Positions 39,313 to 48,415 are shown, counted from the stretch's first letter. The stretch: 64,000 nt of DNA from Streptomyces piniterrae (GCF_005048155.1 NZ_SUMB01000011.1:62001-126000), one strand, 5' to 3'. Program-made: numbers and translations. Notes: generated from the sequence alone by a model not told the origin.

Positions 39313-40776
39313 GTGAGTGACACCCCATTTGGATTCGGCCTTCCGCCGGAGGAGCCGGAGGACGGCGACAACGGCAAGAAGAAGGGCGGCCAGGGAGGTA
39401 GCCAGGGCCCCGCGGACCCGTTCGGGTTCGGCGGCGGGAGCGGCGGCGCGGACAATCCGTTCGCGGCGCTCTTCGGCGGCATGGGCGGACCCGGCGGCCA
39501 GATGAACCCTGGTGATCTGGGCGCAGCGTTCCAGAAGCTCGGCCAGATGCTCTCGTACGAGGGCGGCCCGGTGAACTGGGACATGGCCAAGGACATCGCC
39601 CGGCAGACCGTGGCGCAGGGCGCCGAGGACGGCAGCAAGGACGCGAGCGTGGCCCCGGGTGAGCGGACCGCGGTCGAGGAGGCGGTGCGGCTCGCGGACC
39701 TGTGGCTGGACGGTGTGACGTCCCTGCCGTCGGGCTCCGGCTCGGTGGTGGCGTGGAGCCGCGCCGAGTGGGTCGAGGAGACCCTGCCGGTGTGGAAGGA
39801 CCTGGTCAACCCGCTCGCGGAGCGGGTCGGCGCGGCCATGGGCGACGTACTGCCCGAGGAGATGCAGGCCATGGCGGGCCCGCTGCTCGGCATGATGCGT
39901 TCCATGGGTGGCGCGATGTTCGGCACCCAGATCGGGCAGGCGCTGGGCGTCCTGGCCGGCGAGGTCGTCGGCTCGACGGATGTCGGGCTGCCCCTGGGGC
40001 CGTCCGGGAAGGCCGCGCTGCTGCCGGGGAACGTCGCGGCCTTCGGTGCCGGTCTGGGCGTGCCGGAAGAGGAAGTGCGGCTGTATCTGGCCCTGCGGGA
40101 GGCCGCCCATCAGCGGCTCTTCGCCCATGTGCCGTGGCTGCGCTCGCATCTGTTCGGTGCCGTCGAGGGCTATGCGCGCGGCATCAAGGTCGATACGACC
40201 AAGTTGGAGGACGTGGTCGGCCAGCTCGACCCGCAGCATCCGGAGGAGCTGCAGAACGCCCTGCAGCAGGGCATGTTCCAGCCCGAGGACACCCCGGAGC
40301 AGAAGGCCGCGCTGGCCCGTTTGGAGACCGCGCTGGCGCTCGTCGAGGGCTGGGTGGACGCGGTGGTGCACGCCGCCGCCAAGCCGCATCTGCCGTCGGC
40401 GGACAAGCTCCGTGAGACGCTGCGGCGGCGCCGCGCCAGCGGTGGCCCGGCCGAGCAGACGTTCTCGACGCTGATCGGTCTCCAGCTGCGTCCGCGGCGG
40501 CTGCGGGACGCCTCGCGGCTGTGGGCCTCGCTGACGGACGCGCGCGGCCTGGACGGGCGTGACGGCCTGTGGGCGCACCCGGACATGCTGCCCACCGCGG
40601 CGGATCTGGACGACCCGGACGGCTTCGTCCACCACGAGCAGCTGGACTTCTCCGAGCTCGACAAGATGCTCGGCGAGGCGGCCGGCGGCGGTACGCCGGA
40701 TCAGCGCAAGCCGGCGGACGGGGCGGACGGTCCGGAGCAGGCCCCCGGCGAAGGCAGGGGTGACGGCGACAAGTGA
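39313..40776 (+). CDS. Zinc-dependent metalloprotease, zincin_2 (DUF2342) family
   Basis: 487 aa from the GTG at 39313 (GAGGA before it). The N-terminal 70 residues are Gly/Phe-rich and disordered. The conserved core contains RLADLWLDGVTSLPSGSGS, AMGDVLPEEMQAMAGPLLG, TQIGQALGVLAGEVVGSTDV and REAAHQRLFAHVPWL, in which AAHQRLF stands for the degenerate zinc-binding helix. Homologous to M. tuberculosis Rv3195. The 3' end overlaps the Nudix gene by 4 bp (GTGA). Confidence 0.87.
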   Translation: MSDTPFGFGLPPEEPEDGDNGKKKGGQGGSQGPADPFGFGGGSGGADNPFAALFGGMGGPGGQMNPGDLGAAFQKLGQMLSYEGGPVNWDMAKDIARQTVAQGAEDGSKDASVAPGERTAVEEAVRLADLWLDGVTSLPSGSGSVVAWSRAEWVEETLPVWKDLVNPLAERVGAAMGDVLPEEMQAMAGPLLGMMRSMGGAMFGTQIGQALGVLAGEVVGSTDVGLPLGPSGKAALLPGNVAAFGAGLGVPEEEVRLYLALREAAHQRLFAHVPWLRSHLFGAVEGYARGIKVDTTKLEDVVGQLDPQHPEELQNALQQGMFQPEDTPEQKAALARLETALALVEGWVDAVVHAAAKPHLPSADKLRETLRRRRASGGPAEQTFSTLIGLQLRPRRLRDASRLWASLTDARGLDGRDGLWAHPDMLPTAADLDDPDGFVHHEQLDFSELDKMLGEAAGGGTPDQRKPADGADGPEQAPGEGRGDGDK

Positions 40777-41303
40777 GCCTGCGCGACGAGGCGGCGCGGG
40801 TGCTCAAGGAGTGGCCCGCGCCGTCGCCGGATCAGGAGCGGCTGCGGCTGTCCTATCTGGACCATCTCGCCGCCCACCAGGACGGCATGTGGAAGCCCTG
40901 CAAGGACGGGCATGTCACGGCGAGCGCGCTGGTGATCGATCCGGCCGGCAGCCGTGTACTGCTCACCTTGCACCGCAAGCTGCAGATGTGGCTCCAGATG
41001 GGCGGCCACTGCGAGCCGCAGGACACGTCGCTGGCGGACGCGGCGCTGCGCGAGGCGCGTGAGGAGTCCGGCATCGCCCGGGGGTTGACGCTGCTGCCCG
41101 GCGGGCCGGTGCGGCTGGACCGTCATCACACCCCGTGCGCCTGGCATTTGGACGTCCAGTACGCGGCGCTGGCGCCCGAGGGCGCGGTGGCGGAGATCAG
41201 CGACGAGTCGCTGGACCTGCGCTGGTTCGCCTACGACGAGGTGCCCGGCGTCGCCGACGCGTCGGTGGTGCGACTGATGGAAGGCGCCCGCGCGCTCCTG
41301 TAG
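40773..41303 (+). CDS. Nudix hydrolase
   Basis: 176 aa from the GTG at 40773, overlapping the preceding stop. The Nudix region is GGHCEPQDTSLADAALREAR followed by EESGI, with the catalytic REAREESG intact. It is a cytoplasmic pyrophosphohydrolase of unassigned nucleotide substrate. Coupled to the zincin gene; a strong terminator follows. Confidence 0.88.
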   Translation: MSLRDEAARVLKEWPAPSPDQERLRLSYLDHLAAHQDGMWKPCKDGHVTASALVIDPAGSRVLLTLHRKLQMWLQMGGHCEPQDTSLADAALREAREESGIARGLTLLPGGPVRLDRHHTPCAWHLDVQYAALAPEGAVAEISDESLDLRWFAYDEVPGVADASVVRLMEGARALL

Positions 41304-41360
41304 GCGCGCTCGTGTAGCCGGCACGCACCTCGGCCCTGCTCCGGCCGGCCCTTGGATACG

Positions 41361-41403
41361 CGGATCCGGCGCCCGTCCCTCCCCGGGGCGGGCGCCGGAT
41401 CCG
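41361..41403. terminator. Bidirectional terminator between Nudix and AIM24 genes
   Basis: 15-bp perfect stem CGGATCCGGCGCCCG / CGGGCGCCGGATCCG with a 13-nt loop, between convergent genes. Confidence 0.85.
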
Positions 41404-41416
41404 TGTCGGCGCTCGG

Positions 41417-42175
41417 TCAGTTGGTGAAGATGTTGCCCTGGTTCTGTCCCCGGGCGCCCTGCTGGCCCATGCCGTACTGGGCGGCCAGGCCGGACCCGAT
41501 GACGGCGTTCTGCGGCGGCAGCAGCTCGCTGGGCTGCACCAGCGCGTAGCCCTCCCCGAGGAAGCTCAGCTCCCAGCCCTCGCCGGTGTTGCCGCGACGG
41601 CGCCACACCCCGGAGGAGTGCGTCTGTGCCTGCATCTGGACCCGCAGCGACTTGGACCAGGCGACCACCGCGTCGGCGTCGGCGTTGACGTACTTGTCGG
41701 GCGTGACCTGCAGCATCAGCGGCTGGCCCGAGGTCATCAGCGCGACCTTGCCCTGGCCGGAGATGTTCAGCTGGTACTTGCCGGTGCCGGAGATGCCGTA
41801 CTGGCTGTCGACGGAGACGGCCTCCCAGTGGAGGGTGGAGTCCAGCGCCAGGACGTAGCTGCCGTCGATGGTCAGGCCATGGTGGTCGACGTCGACGACA
41901 TGGACGTACTGGGCGAGGTTGGCCAGATAGACCGTGCCCTGCCCGGAGATGCGCATCAGGTCCAGGCCCTCGCCGGTCTGCGCGCGGGCGCGGTGCTGCC
42001 CCTGGGTCTGGTAGTTGCCCTCGAATTCGAGCATGCCCTGATAGGCGACCATCGTGCCCTTACGGGCGAGGAGGTCCTCGTGGCCCTGGAGCGCGACCCG
42101 CAGCAGCTGTTCGTTCTGCAGGGCGTAGCGGTCCTGGGTCTGTGCCTCGGTGAAGGCGAAAAGCGGACTCTGCAT
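41417..42175 (-). CDS. AIM24-family protein (third gene of AIM24 operon)
   Basis: 252 aa built of the AIM24/TRAP-like beta-fold: LQGHEDLLARKGTMVAYQGM, EGLDLMRISGQGTVYLANLA, VDHHGLTIDGSYVLALDSTL and WSKSLRVQMQAQTHSSGVWR. The C-terminus is Gln/Gly-rich. It follows two other AIM24 genes on the same strand (20-bp and 15-bp gaps), evidently one operon headed by a TerD fusion. The bacterial role is not known. Confidence 0.83.
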   Translation of the reverse strand: MQSPLFAFTEAQTQDRYALQNEQLLRVALQGHEDLLARKGTMVAYQGMLEFEGNYQTQGQHRARAQTGEGLDLMRISGQGTVYLANLAQYVHVVDVDHHGLTIDGSYVLALDSTLHWEAVSVDSQYGISGTGKYQLNISGQGKVALMTSGQPLMLQVTPDKYVNADADAVVAWSKSLRVQMQAQTHSSGVWRRRGNTGEGWELSFLGEGYALVQPSELLPPQNAVIGSGLAAQYGMGQQGARGQNQGNIFTN

Positions 42176-42195
42176 GGCGGTTTCGGTCCTCCCCC

Positions 42196-42879
42196 TCAGC
42201 CCCGGGCCCGGAGCCGGTCGGTGCTGTCCTCGCTGGGCTGGACGACGACGAAGCCCTGGCCCGAGAAGCCCAGTTGGTATGCCTCGCCGCTGCCGCGCCC
42301 GATCATCGAGGACGCCTTGAAGCTGCGCTTGCCCTTCATCTTCAGGTTCGTCGACCAGGCGACGAGGGCGTCCGGGTCCACATACGTCTCGTCCTCACCG
42401 CGGCCGCAGTCGACGACGATCGGCGTACCGCGGGAGGTCAGGGCGACCCAGCCGGTGCCGGAGATCCCGACGTTGAAGAGCCCCTGGCCGGCGAACTTGG
42501 CCATGCCCTTCACCCGCTGCACGCCCCACTGGAGGTGGGCGTCGAAGGCGAGGATGTTGGTGCCGTTGACGGAGAGCGATTCACCGTTGAGGTTGATGCA
42601 CACCACGTCGGCGCCGTAGTCGGCCAGGAAGAGCAGGCCGTCGCCGGAGCACTTCATCAGGGGCGCGCCCTCGCCGGTGAGCCACTGCGATGCCATCTGG
42701 CGCACGGCGGGCGGGTTGGGCTCGTACTGGACGAAGCCTTCGTAAGCGACCATCGAGCCGGTGCGCGCGAAGACGTCCTGGCCGCTCTGCATGGCGATCT
42801 TCACCATGGCGTTGCCGTGGTTCTCCATACGGGCGGCGGGCGGGGTCGGGGCGTAGCCCGACATCTGCTGCTGGTTCAT
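42196..42879 (-). CDS. AIM24-family protein (second gene of AIM24 operon)
   Basis: 227 aa with the same fold as its neighbours: MQSGQDVFARTGSMVAYEGF, GEGAPLMKCSGDGLLFLADY, LNGESLSVNGTNILAFDAHL and WSTNLKMKGKRSFKASSMIG. Paralogous to the genes on both sides, suggesting expansion by tandem duplication. Starts at the ATG at 42879, 15 bp after the TerD-AIM24 stop. Confidence 0.83.
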   Translation of the reverse strand: MNQQQMSGYAPTPPAARMENHGNAMVKIAMQSGQDVFARTGSMVAYEGFVQYEPNPPAVRQMASQWLTGEGAPLMKCSGDGLLFLADYGADVVCINLNGESLSVNGTNILAFDAHLQWGVQRVKGMAKFAGQGLFNVGISGTGWVALTSRGTPIVVDCGRGEDETYVDPDALVAWSTNLKMKGKRSFKASSMIGRGSGEAYQLGFSGQGFVVVQPSEDSTDRLRARG

Positions 42880-42894
42880 GAGTTACGGGCTCCC

Positions 42895-44604
42895 TCAGAC
42901 CTCGTAGGGCTGGACGACGATGAAGTTGCCGGGCGCGCCGCGGAACTGGAGGTTCACGGTCTCGCCGGAGTGGCCGGGGTAGGCGTGCCGGCGCACGCTC
43001 ACCTGGCTGGAGATGATCACCTGGGAGGCCGCGGACCAGGCCACGATGGCATTGGCGTCGGCGAAGGTGGTCGGGGTGACCGGCAGCACGACGGGCGTGC
43101 CCTGGGTCTTCACGATGATGGTGCCGGTGCCCTGGAACTGCATGGTGAACAGGGCGCCACCGGGGATGCCGTGGCCCTCGATCCGGCGGACCTCGTGCTG
43201 CAGCGACTCGTCGAAGGCGAGGACGCTCTCCGCCGAGACGCAGATGGCGTCGCCCTGCAGCTCGATGGGGTGGAGATGGGCGCTGTTCTCGGCGAAGAAG
43301 ACCTGCCCCTGGCCGGCGCAGCGCATCAGCTGCATCTCCTGGCCGGTGGCGTTGCCGGTGAGCCGGCCGCGGAAGCCGGCGCCCTTGTAGCTGAAGTCGA
43401 CCTTGCCCTGGTAGAGCACCATGCTGCCCTGCTTGGCGAGCACCGGCTGGCCGTCGACGCCGAGGTCGACGCGGACCAGCTTGGGGTTCTGCGGGGTCCA
43501 GCGCTGCCCGGTGGGCGCTTCCTTGTACTTCTCCAGTACGGCGCCGAGGCCGGGGCCGCCGCCCTGCGGCACTGCCGGGGCCTGGCCCGGGTACGGGGCG
43601 CCGGGGGGCTGCTGGCCGTACGGGGCCTGCGGCTGACCGGGCTGGCCGGGCTGCATCTGGGGGGCGCCGTAGCCGCCGGGGGCCGGGGCGGGCTGCCCGT
43701 ACGGCGGTGCCTGCGGGGCCTGCTGGCCGGGGAAGCCGCCGGGTGCGGGCTGGCCGTAGGGGGCCTGCGGCTGGCCGGGCGGGCCCGGGGGCGCCACCGG
43801 GCCGGGGGGCGGGGCCATCGGCGCGGCGATCGTCGGCGCGTTGTGGACCTGCGGGGCGGTGGGCTGCTGGGGCTGCGGAGCCTGGGGGGCGACCGGCTGC
43901 TGCGGGGCCTGCGGGGCGGCGGGGGGCGCGCCCTGGGGCGGGCCGAAGTCCGGCGCGGGCTGCTGCGGTGCGGGGGCGGCGGGCGCACCGAAGGACGGCG
44001 CGGGAGCTCCGCCGGCCGGCGGGGCGAAGCCGGGCGCGGCCTGCGCCGCGGCGGGCGGCGCGGCCGCCTCCGCCTCTTCGGCGACCTCCCCGCCGAAGTT
44101 CTTCAGCAGGGCCTCCAGGCCGCCGTCGAATCCCTGGCCGACCGCGGCGAACCGCCAGACGTCCTTGAGGTAGAAGTCGCCGAGCATGACGGCGCGCTCG
44201 GTGCTGAACTCGCTGCCGTTGAAGGAGTAGCGGGCCACCTCTTCGCCGCCGGCCACGATGCGGATATAACCGGGGCCGATCTGCGACACCTGGCCCGCGC
44301 CGTCGAGCGCCGCCGTGAAGGAGAGCTTCTGGATGTGCGCGGGGATGCTGTCGAGGGTGACCCGGAAGGACTCGGTGTCACCGGCCTGCGCGCCGAGCTG
44401 CTGGATCGACTCCTCGGGCGACTTGGGCTGGTTGAAGAAGATGAAGTAACGGTCGTCGGAGAGCCGCTCGTTGGCGTCGAGACCGAAGCAGCTGATGTCG
44501 AAGGTCAGCCCGGGACCGGCGATCTGCACGCCGACGTACAGATCCGTCCCCGCCGTCAGATCACTGATCTTGGCCTTGTGGCCGCGCTGGAATTCCCTGG
44601 CCAT
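42895..44604 (-). CDS. TerD-AIM24 fusion protein
   Basis: 569 aa in three parts. (1) An N-terminal TerD calcium-binding domain (about 1-175: MAREFQRGHKAKISDL, DANERLSDDRYFIFFNQ, RYSFNGSEFSTERAVMLGDF). (2) A Gln/Pro/Ala/Gly-rich linker of about 170 residues with repeated GQPQAPYGQ. (3) A C-terminal AIM24 domain (about 350-569: VDGQPVLAKQGSMVLYQGKV, GQEMQLMRCAGQGQVFFAEN). TerD proteins occur in tellurite/stress-response membrane systems. This gene heads the three-gene AIM24 operon; cytoplasmic, no signal peptide. Confidence 0.85.
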   Translation of the reverse strand: MAREFQRGHKAKISDLTAGTDLYVGVQIAGPGLTFDISCFGLDANERLSDDRYFIFFNQPKSPEESIQQLGAQAGDTESFRVTLDSIPAHIQKLSFTAALDGAGQVSQIGPGYIRIVAGGEEVARYSFNGSEFSTERAVMLGDFYLKDVWRFAAVGQGFDGGLEALLKNFGGEVAEEAEAAAPPAAAQAAPGFAPPAGGAPAPSFGAPAAPAPQQPAPDFGPPQGAPPAAPQAPQQPVAPQAPQPQQPTAPQVHNAPTIAAPMAPPPGPVAPPGPPGQPQAPYGQPAPGGFPGQQAPQAPPYGQPAPAPGGYGAPQMQPGQPGQPQAPYGQQPPGAPYPGQAPAVPQGGGPGLGAVLEKYKEAPTGQRWTPQNPKLVRVDLGVDGQPVLAKQGSMVLYQGKVDFSYKGAGFRGRLTGNATGQEMQLMRCAGQGQVFFAENSAHLHPIELQGDAICVSAESVLAFDESLQHEVRRIEGHGIPGGALFTMQFQGTGTIIVKTQGTPVVLPVTPTTFADANAIVAWSAASQVIISSQVSVRRHAYPGHSGETVNLQFRGAPGNFIVVQPYEV

Positions 44605-44715
44605 ACGTTACGACCGTCCCCCGCTCCCGCTGTGAGTTCGTATGCGCGCCAGGCTAACCGCTCACACTGACAGAGTGCGATGCCGGGGCGGGCCGGAACT
44701 CGGCCGACGCGGCGT

Positions 44716-45342
44716 TCATTCACTGCGGGCGGCGGGCAAATGCGGCAATCGGTCGGCCGCCACCACGCCCTCGAGGTAGCCGCGGGCCCGTTCCGTGCGG
44801 GGGTAGGCGTCCAACAGCCGCCAGAACCGCGGGCCGTGGCCCGGCACGAGGAGATGCGCGAGCTCGTGCAGCAGGACGTAGTCGATGACGTACTCCGGCA
44901 TGCCCTGCAGGCGGTGCGAAAGACGGATGCTGCCCTCGGCCGGGGTGCACGATCCCCAGCGGGTGTTCTGGTTGGTGACCCAGCGCACCGACGCGGGGCG
45001 GGCCCGGCCCTCCAGGAACTGCCCGGACAGCCGCTCCGCCCGCTCGGCCAGCTCGCTGTCGCCCAGCATGCGCTTGCTCTCCTGGGCAGCGAGCTTGTCC
45101 AGCATGACGGTCACCCAGCGCTGCTCCTCGGCCTCGGTCATACGGGCCGGGATGAGGACCACCGTCCGGTCGCCCTCGCGGTACGCCGAGACCGTTCTGC
45201 GCCGCCGTGAGCTGCGGCGTACCTCGACCGCGCTGGTCCCTGAGCCGCGGTTCTTCGGGCTCGGGGCAGCCCGGCGCGAGGTGTCTGCGGCGCGGCGCAA
45301 GGGTGTCTCCCCGGATCCGCGAGGGGAAGGGTCGGCGGGCAC
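44716..45342 (-). CDS. YgjP-type (M48/DUF45) metallopeptidase-like protein
   Basis: 208 aa from the GTG at 45342 (other upstream starts possible). The zinc site LLHELAHLLVPGHGPRFW (HExxH plus downstream His) and the RWGSCTPAEGSIRLSHRL segment are hallmarks of YgjP/DUF45. The basic TSAVEVRRSSRRRRTVSAYR near the start is typical. Cytoplasmic. Peptidase activity is predicted, substrate unknown. Divergent from the ThiF-like gene. Confidence 0.82.
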   Translation of the reverse strand: MPADPSPRGSGETPLRRAADTSRRAAPSPKNRGSGTSAVEVRRSSRRRRTVSAYREGDRTVVLIPARMTEAEEQRWVTVMLDKLAAQESKRMLGDSELAERAERLSGQFLEGRARPASVRWVTNQNTRWGSCTPAEGSIRLSHRLQGMPEYVIDYVLLHELAHLLVPGHGPRFWRLLDAYPRTERARGYLEGVVAADRLPHLPAARSE

Positions 45343-45448
45343 GCGCCCGACGTTACCCGCTGGCACTGCGGGAAGTCCCGCCTCGCGGACGGTTCGCCAC
45401 CGAAACACCCCATGGCGTGCACGGCTTGTATGACTATTACCCCCAGTC

Positions 45449-45457
45449 TGTGGATAA
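45449..45457 (+). promoter_or_regulatory. DnaA-box-like 9-mer TGTGGATAA
   Basis: TGTGGATAA is a perfect complement of TTATCCACA. It is isolated, in the promoter region of the ThiF-like gene. It overlaps a plausible -10 (GATAAC) whose -35 could be TGACTA at 45431-45436. Confidence 0.4.
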
Positions 45458-45533
45458 CTTCCGACGCCGATCCGGCGTTCGGCGCATGCTGGAGGCAGAA
45501 CGCGAAGGACGGGCAAGGACGGGGGCGGATGCC

Positions 45534-46679
45534 ATGCATCCGATGCTCAAGCCCGCGCTGCGGCGCGGCTGGCGGGACAGGCAGACAGTGCGGTTCGGCG
45601 TGGCGCCGGCGCACGCGGTGGTGGTCGGCCCGGTCGATCCGGCGACCGGCAGTTTCCTCGGAATGATCGACGGCACCCGCAGCATGGGGCAGTTGGAGGC
45701 GGAGGCACACGCGCTCGACCTGCCGCCCGCGCACGTACGGGGAGTCGTGGACCGGCTCGGCGCGGCCGGTCTGCTGGAGGCACCGGGCGCGGGCGGCCCG
45801 GCCGCCGACGCGGTACGCGCCGACCGCCCGGCCTTCGAACGGCTCCGGCCCGACCTGGCCTCGCTGTCGGTGCGCCATCCCGAGGCGGCGGGCGCACCGG
45901 GGCGGATGGGAGCGCGCCGCGCGATCCGCGCCCGGGTCAAGGGACTGGGGCGGGTGGGCGCCTCGGTCGCGGCACTGCTCTCGGCGTCCGGCATCGGCCG
46001 GGTGGATGTGCTGGACGGTGGGGACGTCGAACCGTGGGACGTACTACCGGGCGGGCTGCCCGCCGAACGGGTCGGCGAAAAACGCAGAGCCGCAGCGGAG
46101 CGGCTGGTCCACCAGTCCTCCCCCTGGACCCGCAGGCCGCGCCCGCACGTCCCGGTCAGCGAATCCGGCGAGCCGGGCATCTCGCTGGTGGTGCTCGCCC
46201 CGCGCGACGGTCTCGCCGCCTACGCCCCCGATCCCGTGCTGTCCGAACCGCTGCTCACGGCCGGGATCCCCCATCTGTACGCCGGCGTGGTCGAAGGCAC
46301 CGGTGTGGTGGGACCCTTGGTGGTGCCCGGCGACTCGGCCTGCGCCCGCTGTGACGAACTGCGGCGTACGGACGCGGAGCCAGCCTGGCCGCGGCTGCTC
46401 GCGCAGTGGCGTTCGGGGCGTGGTTCCCCGGCGGTGCCGGCCTGCGACGCGGCCCTGGCGACGACGGTCGCGGGGCTCGCCGCCGTCCAGGCACTGACGT
46501 TCCTCGACGGTGAACTGCCGCCGTGCACGGGCGCGCGGATGGAACTCGCGCTGCCGTGTGCGAGCGTGCGGACGGTACGGATCGAGCCGCATCCGGAGTG
46601 CGGCTGCGGGGCCGCCGCCCAGGTTGCCGGGGCAGGCACCTCGGATCCTCGGCCGCGACACGCCACAATGACCGAGTAA
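45534..46679 (+). CDS. ThiF/E1-like adenylyltransferase-family protein
   Basis: 381 aa from the ATG at 45534 (GGGGGCGG before it). An N-terminal PqqD/leader-binding-like region (about 20-85: TVRFGVAPAHAVVVGPVD, VDRLGAAGLLEAP) is followed by an E1 Rossmann domain (VKGLGRVGASVAALLSASGI, VDVLDGGDVEPWDVLPGG), similar to TOMM cyclodehydratase E1 proteins. CARCD and CGCG could bind zinc. The first Gly-rich loop (KGLGRVG) is degenerate, and no catalytic thioester Cys or partner genes are evident. It precedes the ABC1 kinase gene (35-bp gap). Confidence 0.75.
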   Translation: MHPMLKPALRRGWRDRQTVRFGVAPAHAVVVGPVDPATGSFLGMIDGTRSMGQLEAEAHALDLPPAHVRGVVDRLGAAGLLEAPGAGGPAADAVRADRPAFERLRPDLASLSVRHPEAAGAPGRMGARRAIRARVKGLGRVGASVAALLSASGIGRVDVLDGGDVEPWDVLPGGLPAERVGEKRRAAAERLVHQSSPWTRRPRPHVPVSESGEPGISLVVLAPRDGLAAYAPDPVLSEPLLTAGIPHLYAGVVEGTGVVGPLVVPGDSACARCDELRRTDAEPAWPRLLAQWRSGRGSPAVPACDAALATTVAGLAAVQALTFLDGELPPCTGARMELALPCASVRTVRIEPHPECGCGAAAQVAGAGTSDPRPRHATMTE

Positions 46680-46714
46680 CCCCGGTAGGGGGACAGTGTG
46701 AGTTGGAGGGGCGC

Positions 46715-48145
46715 ATGTCTGATCTTCCCCGCAAGGCGGTCACCCGCACCGCCAAGCTGGCCGCGCTGCCACTGGGGTTCGCCGGCCGCGCCACCTGGGG
46801 CCTGGGCAAACGGATCGGCGGCAGATCCGCCGAGATCGTCGGCCGGGAGCTCCAACAGCGCACCGCGGAACAGCTCTTCAAGGTGCTCGGCGAGCTCAAG
46901 GGCGGCGCCATGAAGTTCGGGCAGGCGCTGTCCGTGTTCGAATCGGCGCTGCCCGAGGAGATCGCCGGGCCGTACCGCGCCGCGCTGACGAAGCTTCAGG
47001 AAGCGGCACCGCCGATGCCGACCAGCACGGTGCACTCCGTACTGACGGAACGGCTCGGCGAGGACTGGCGGGAGCTGTTCGAGGAGTTCGAGGACAAACC
47101 GTCGGCGGCGGCGTCGATCGGCCAGGTGCACCGGGCGGTGTGGCACGACGGCCGTGAGGTGGCCGTCAAGGTGCAGTACCCGGGCGCGGGCCAGGCCCTG
47201 CTGTCGGACCTGGCGCAGCTGAGCCGGTTCGCCCGGCTGCTGGGCCCGCTGATCCCGGGCATGGACATCAAACCGCTGATCACAGAGCTGCGCGACCGGG
47301 TCGCCGAGGAGCTGGACTACGCCCTGGAGGCCGAGGCCCAGCGGGCGCACGCCGAGGAGTTCGCCGACGATCCGGACGTGGTGGTGCCGGCCGTGGTGCA
47401 CCAGAGCGAACAGGTGCTGGTGACCGAATGGATGGAGGGGGTGCCGCTGTCCGAGGTGATCGCGCACGGCGACCAGGAGCAGCGGAACCGGGCCGGCCAG
47501 CTGCTGGCGCGCTTCCTCTTCTCCGGCCCCGCCCGCACCGGCCTGCTGCACGCCGACCCGCATCCGGGGAACTTCCGGCTGCTGCCCGGGGAGGACCCGG
47601 ACGGGCCCGCCGAGGAATGGCGGCTCGGCGTACTGGACTTCGGCACCGTCGACCGGCTGCCCGACGGGCTGCCGCCGACGATCGGCACCTCACTGCGGAT
47701 GACCCTGGACGGCGAGGCCGAAGCGGTCTACCAGCTGCTGTGCGAGGAGGGCTTCGTCAAGGAGACCATCGAGCTCGATCCGGACGCGGTGCTGGAATAT
47801 CTGCTGCCGATCATCGAGCCGGCCCAGGTCGAGGCGTTCACCTTCACCCGGGACTGGATGCGGAATCAGGCGACCCGGGTCGGCGACCCCCGCTCCCCCG
47901 CACACCAGTTGGGCAAACGCCTCAATCTGCCGCCCGCGTACCTCCTGATACACCGTGTGACGTTGAGCACAATCGGGGTGCTGTGCCAGCTGGGGGCGAC
48001 GGTGCGGCTGCGCGACGAGCTGGAGGCGTGGATGCCCGGCTTCGTGACCGTCGAGGAGCCGGAACTCGAACCCATCGATGCCTCTGAAGCCGCCGGCACC
48101 ACCGACGGCATGCCCGAGGAGGCCGTCGAGGAGAGCCCGGCCTGA
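46715..48145 (+). CDS. ABC1/UbiB-family atypical kinase
   Basis: 476 aa from the ATG at 46715 (TTGGAGGGG upstream). ABC1 motifs: KGGAMKFGQALSVFESALP (KxGQ), SAAASIGQVHRA, EVAVKVQYPG (ATP Lys), TEWMEGVPLSE, LHADPHPGNFRLL and LDFGTVDRLP. Family members act on or regulate lipid/quinone metabolism and may have ATPase rather than protein kinase activity. Homologue of M. tuberculosis Rv3197, which also sits beside whiB7, matching the wblC gene here. Confidence 0.9.
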   Translation: MSDLPRKAVTRTAKLAALPLGFAGRATWGLGKRIGGRSAEIVGRELQQRTAEQLFKVLGELKGGAMKFGQALSVFESALPEEIAGPYRAALTKLQEAAPPMPTSTVHSVLTERLGEDWRELFEEFEDKPSAAASIGQVHRAVWHDGREVAVKVQYPGAGQALLSDLAQLSRFARLLGPLIPGMDIKPLITELRDRVAEELDYALEAEAQRAHAEEFADDPDVVVPAVVHQSEQVLVTEWMEGVPLSEVIAHGDQEQRNRAGQLLARFLFSGPARTGLLHADPHPGNFRLLPGEDPDGPAEEWRLGVLDFGTVDRLPDGLPPTIGTSLRMTLDGEAEAVYQLLCEEGFVKETIELDPDAVLEYLLPIIEPAQVEAFTFTRDWMRNQATRVGDPRSPAHQLGKRLNLPPAYLLIHRVTLSTIGVLCQLGATVRLRDELEAWMPGFVTVEEPELEPIDASEAAGTTDGMPEEAVEESPA

Positions 48146-48150
48146 GCCCC

Positions 48151-48177
48151 GGCCGGTCCGGCCGCGACGGACCGGCC
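48151..48177. terminator. Terminator between ABC1 kinase and zinc-ribbon gene
   Basis: GGCCGGTCCG / CGGACCGGCC, 10-bp stem and 7-nt loop, between convergent genes. Confidence 0.75.
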
Positions 48178-48217
48178 GCCGGTACCCCCGCCATTCACCC
48201 GGCCGGGGGCACCGGCC

Positions 48218-48415
48218 TCACCACCAGCTGGAGTCGAGGCGCCCCTCGATGGCCCGGAGATTCTCCCGCGCACAGGCCTCGCAGAAGTAGCGGCGGTCAC
48301 CGTTCTCGACGGAGCAGGTCCAGGTCAGCGGGATGCCCTCGGCGACCGCGCCACAGCGGGCGCACACCGCGTTCCCACCGGTCAACTCCGCCTGTTCATG
48401 CGTCTTCTGGTCCAC
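48218..48415 (-). CDS. Small zinc-ribbon-like protein
   Basis: 65 aa from a GTG at 48415 (VDQKTHEQAELTGGNAVCAR). Two CxxC knuckles (CARC; CEAC) with an intermediate Cys (WTCSVENG) suggest a single zinc ribbon. C-terminal RAIEGRLDSSWW is characteristic. Conserved in Streptomyces between the ABC1 kinase and wblC. Function unknown. Confidence 0.72.
   Translation of the reverse strand: MDQKTHEQAELTGGNAVCARCGAVAEGIPLTWTCSVENGDRRYFCEACARENLRAIEGRLDSSWW

Noticed and set aside
45449..45457. Replication origin
   Set aside because: A single DnaA box with no cluster, no dnaA/dnaN nearby.
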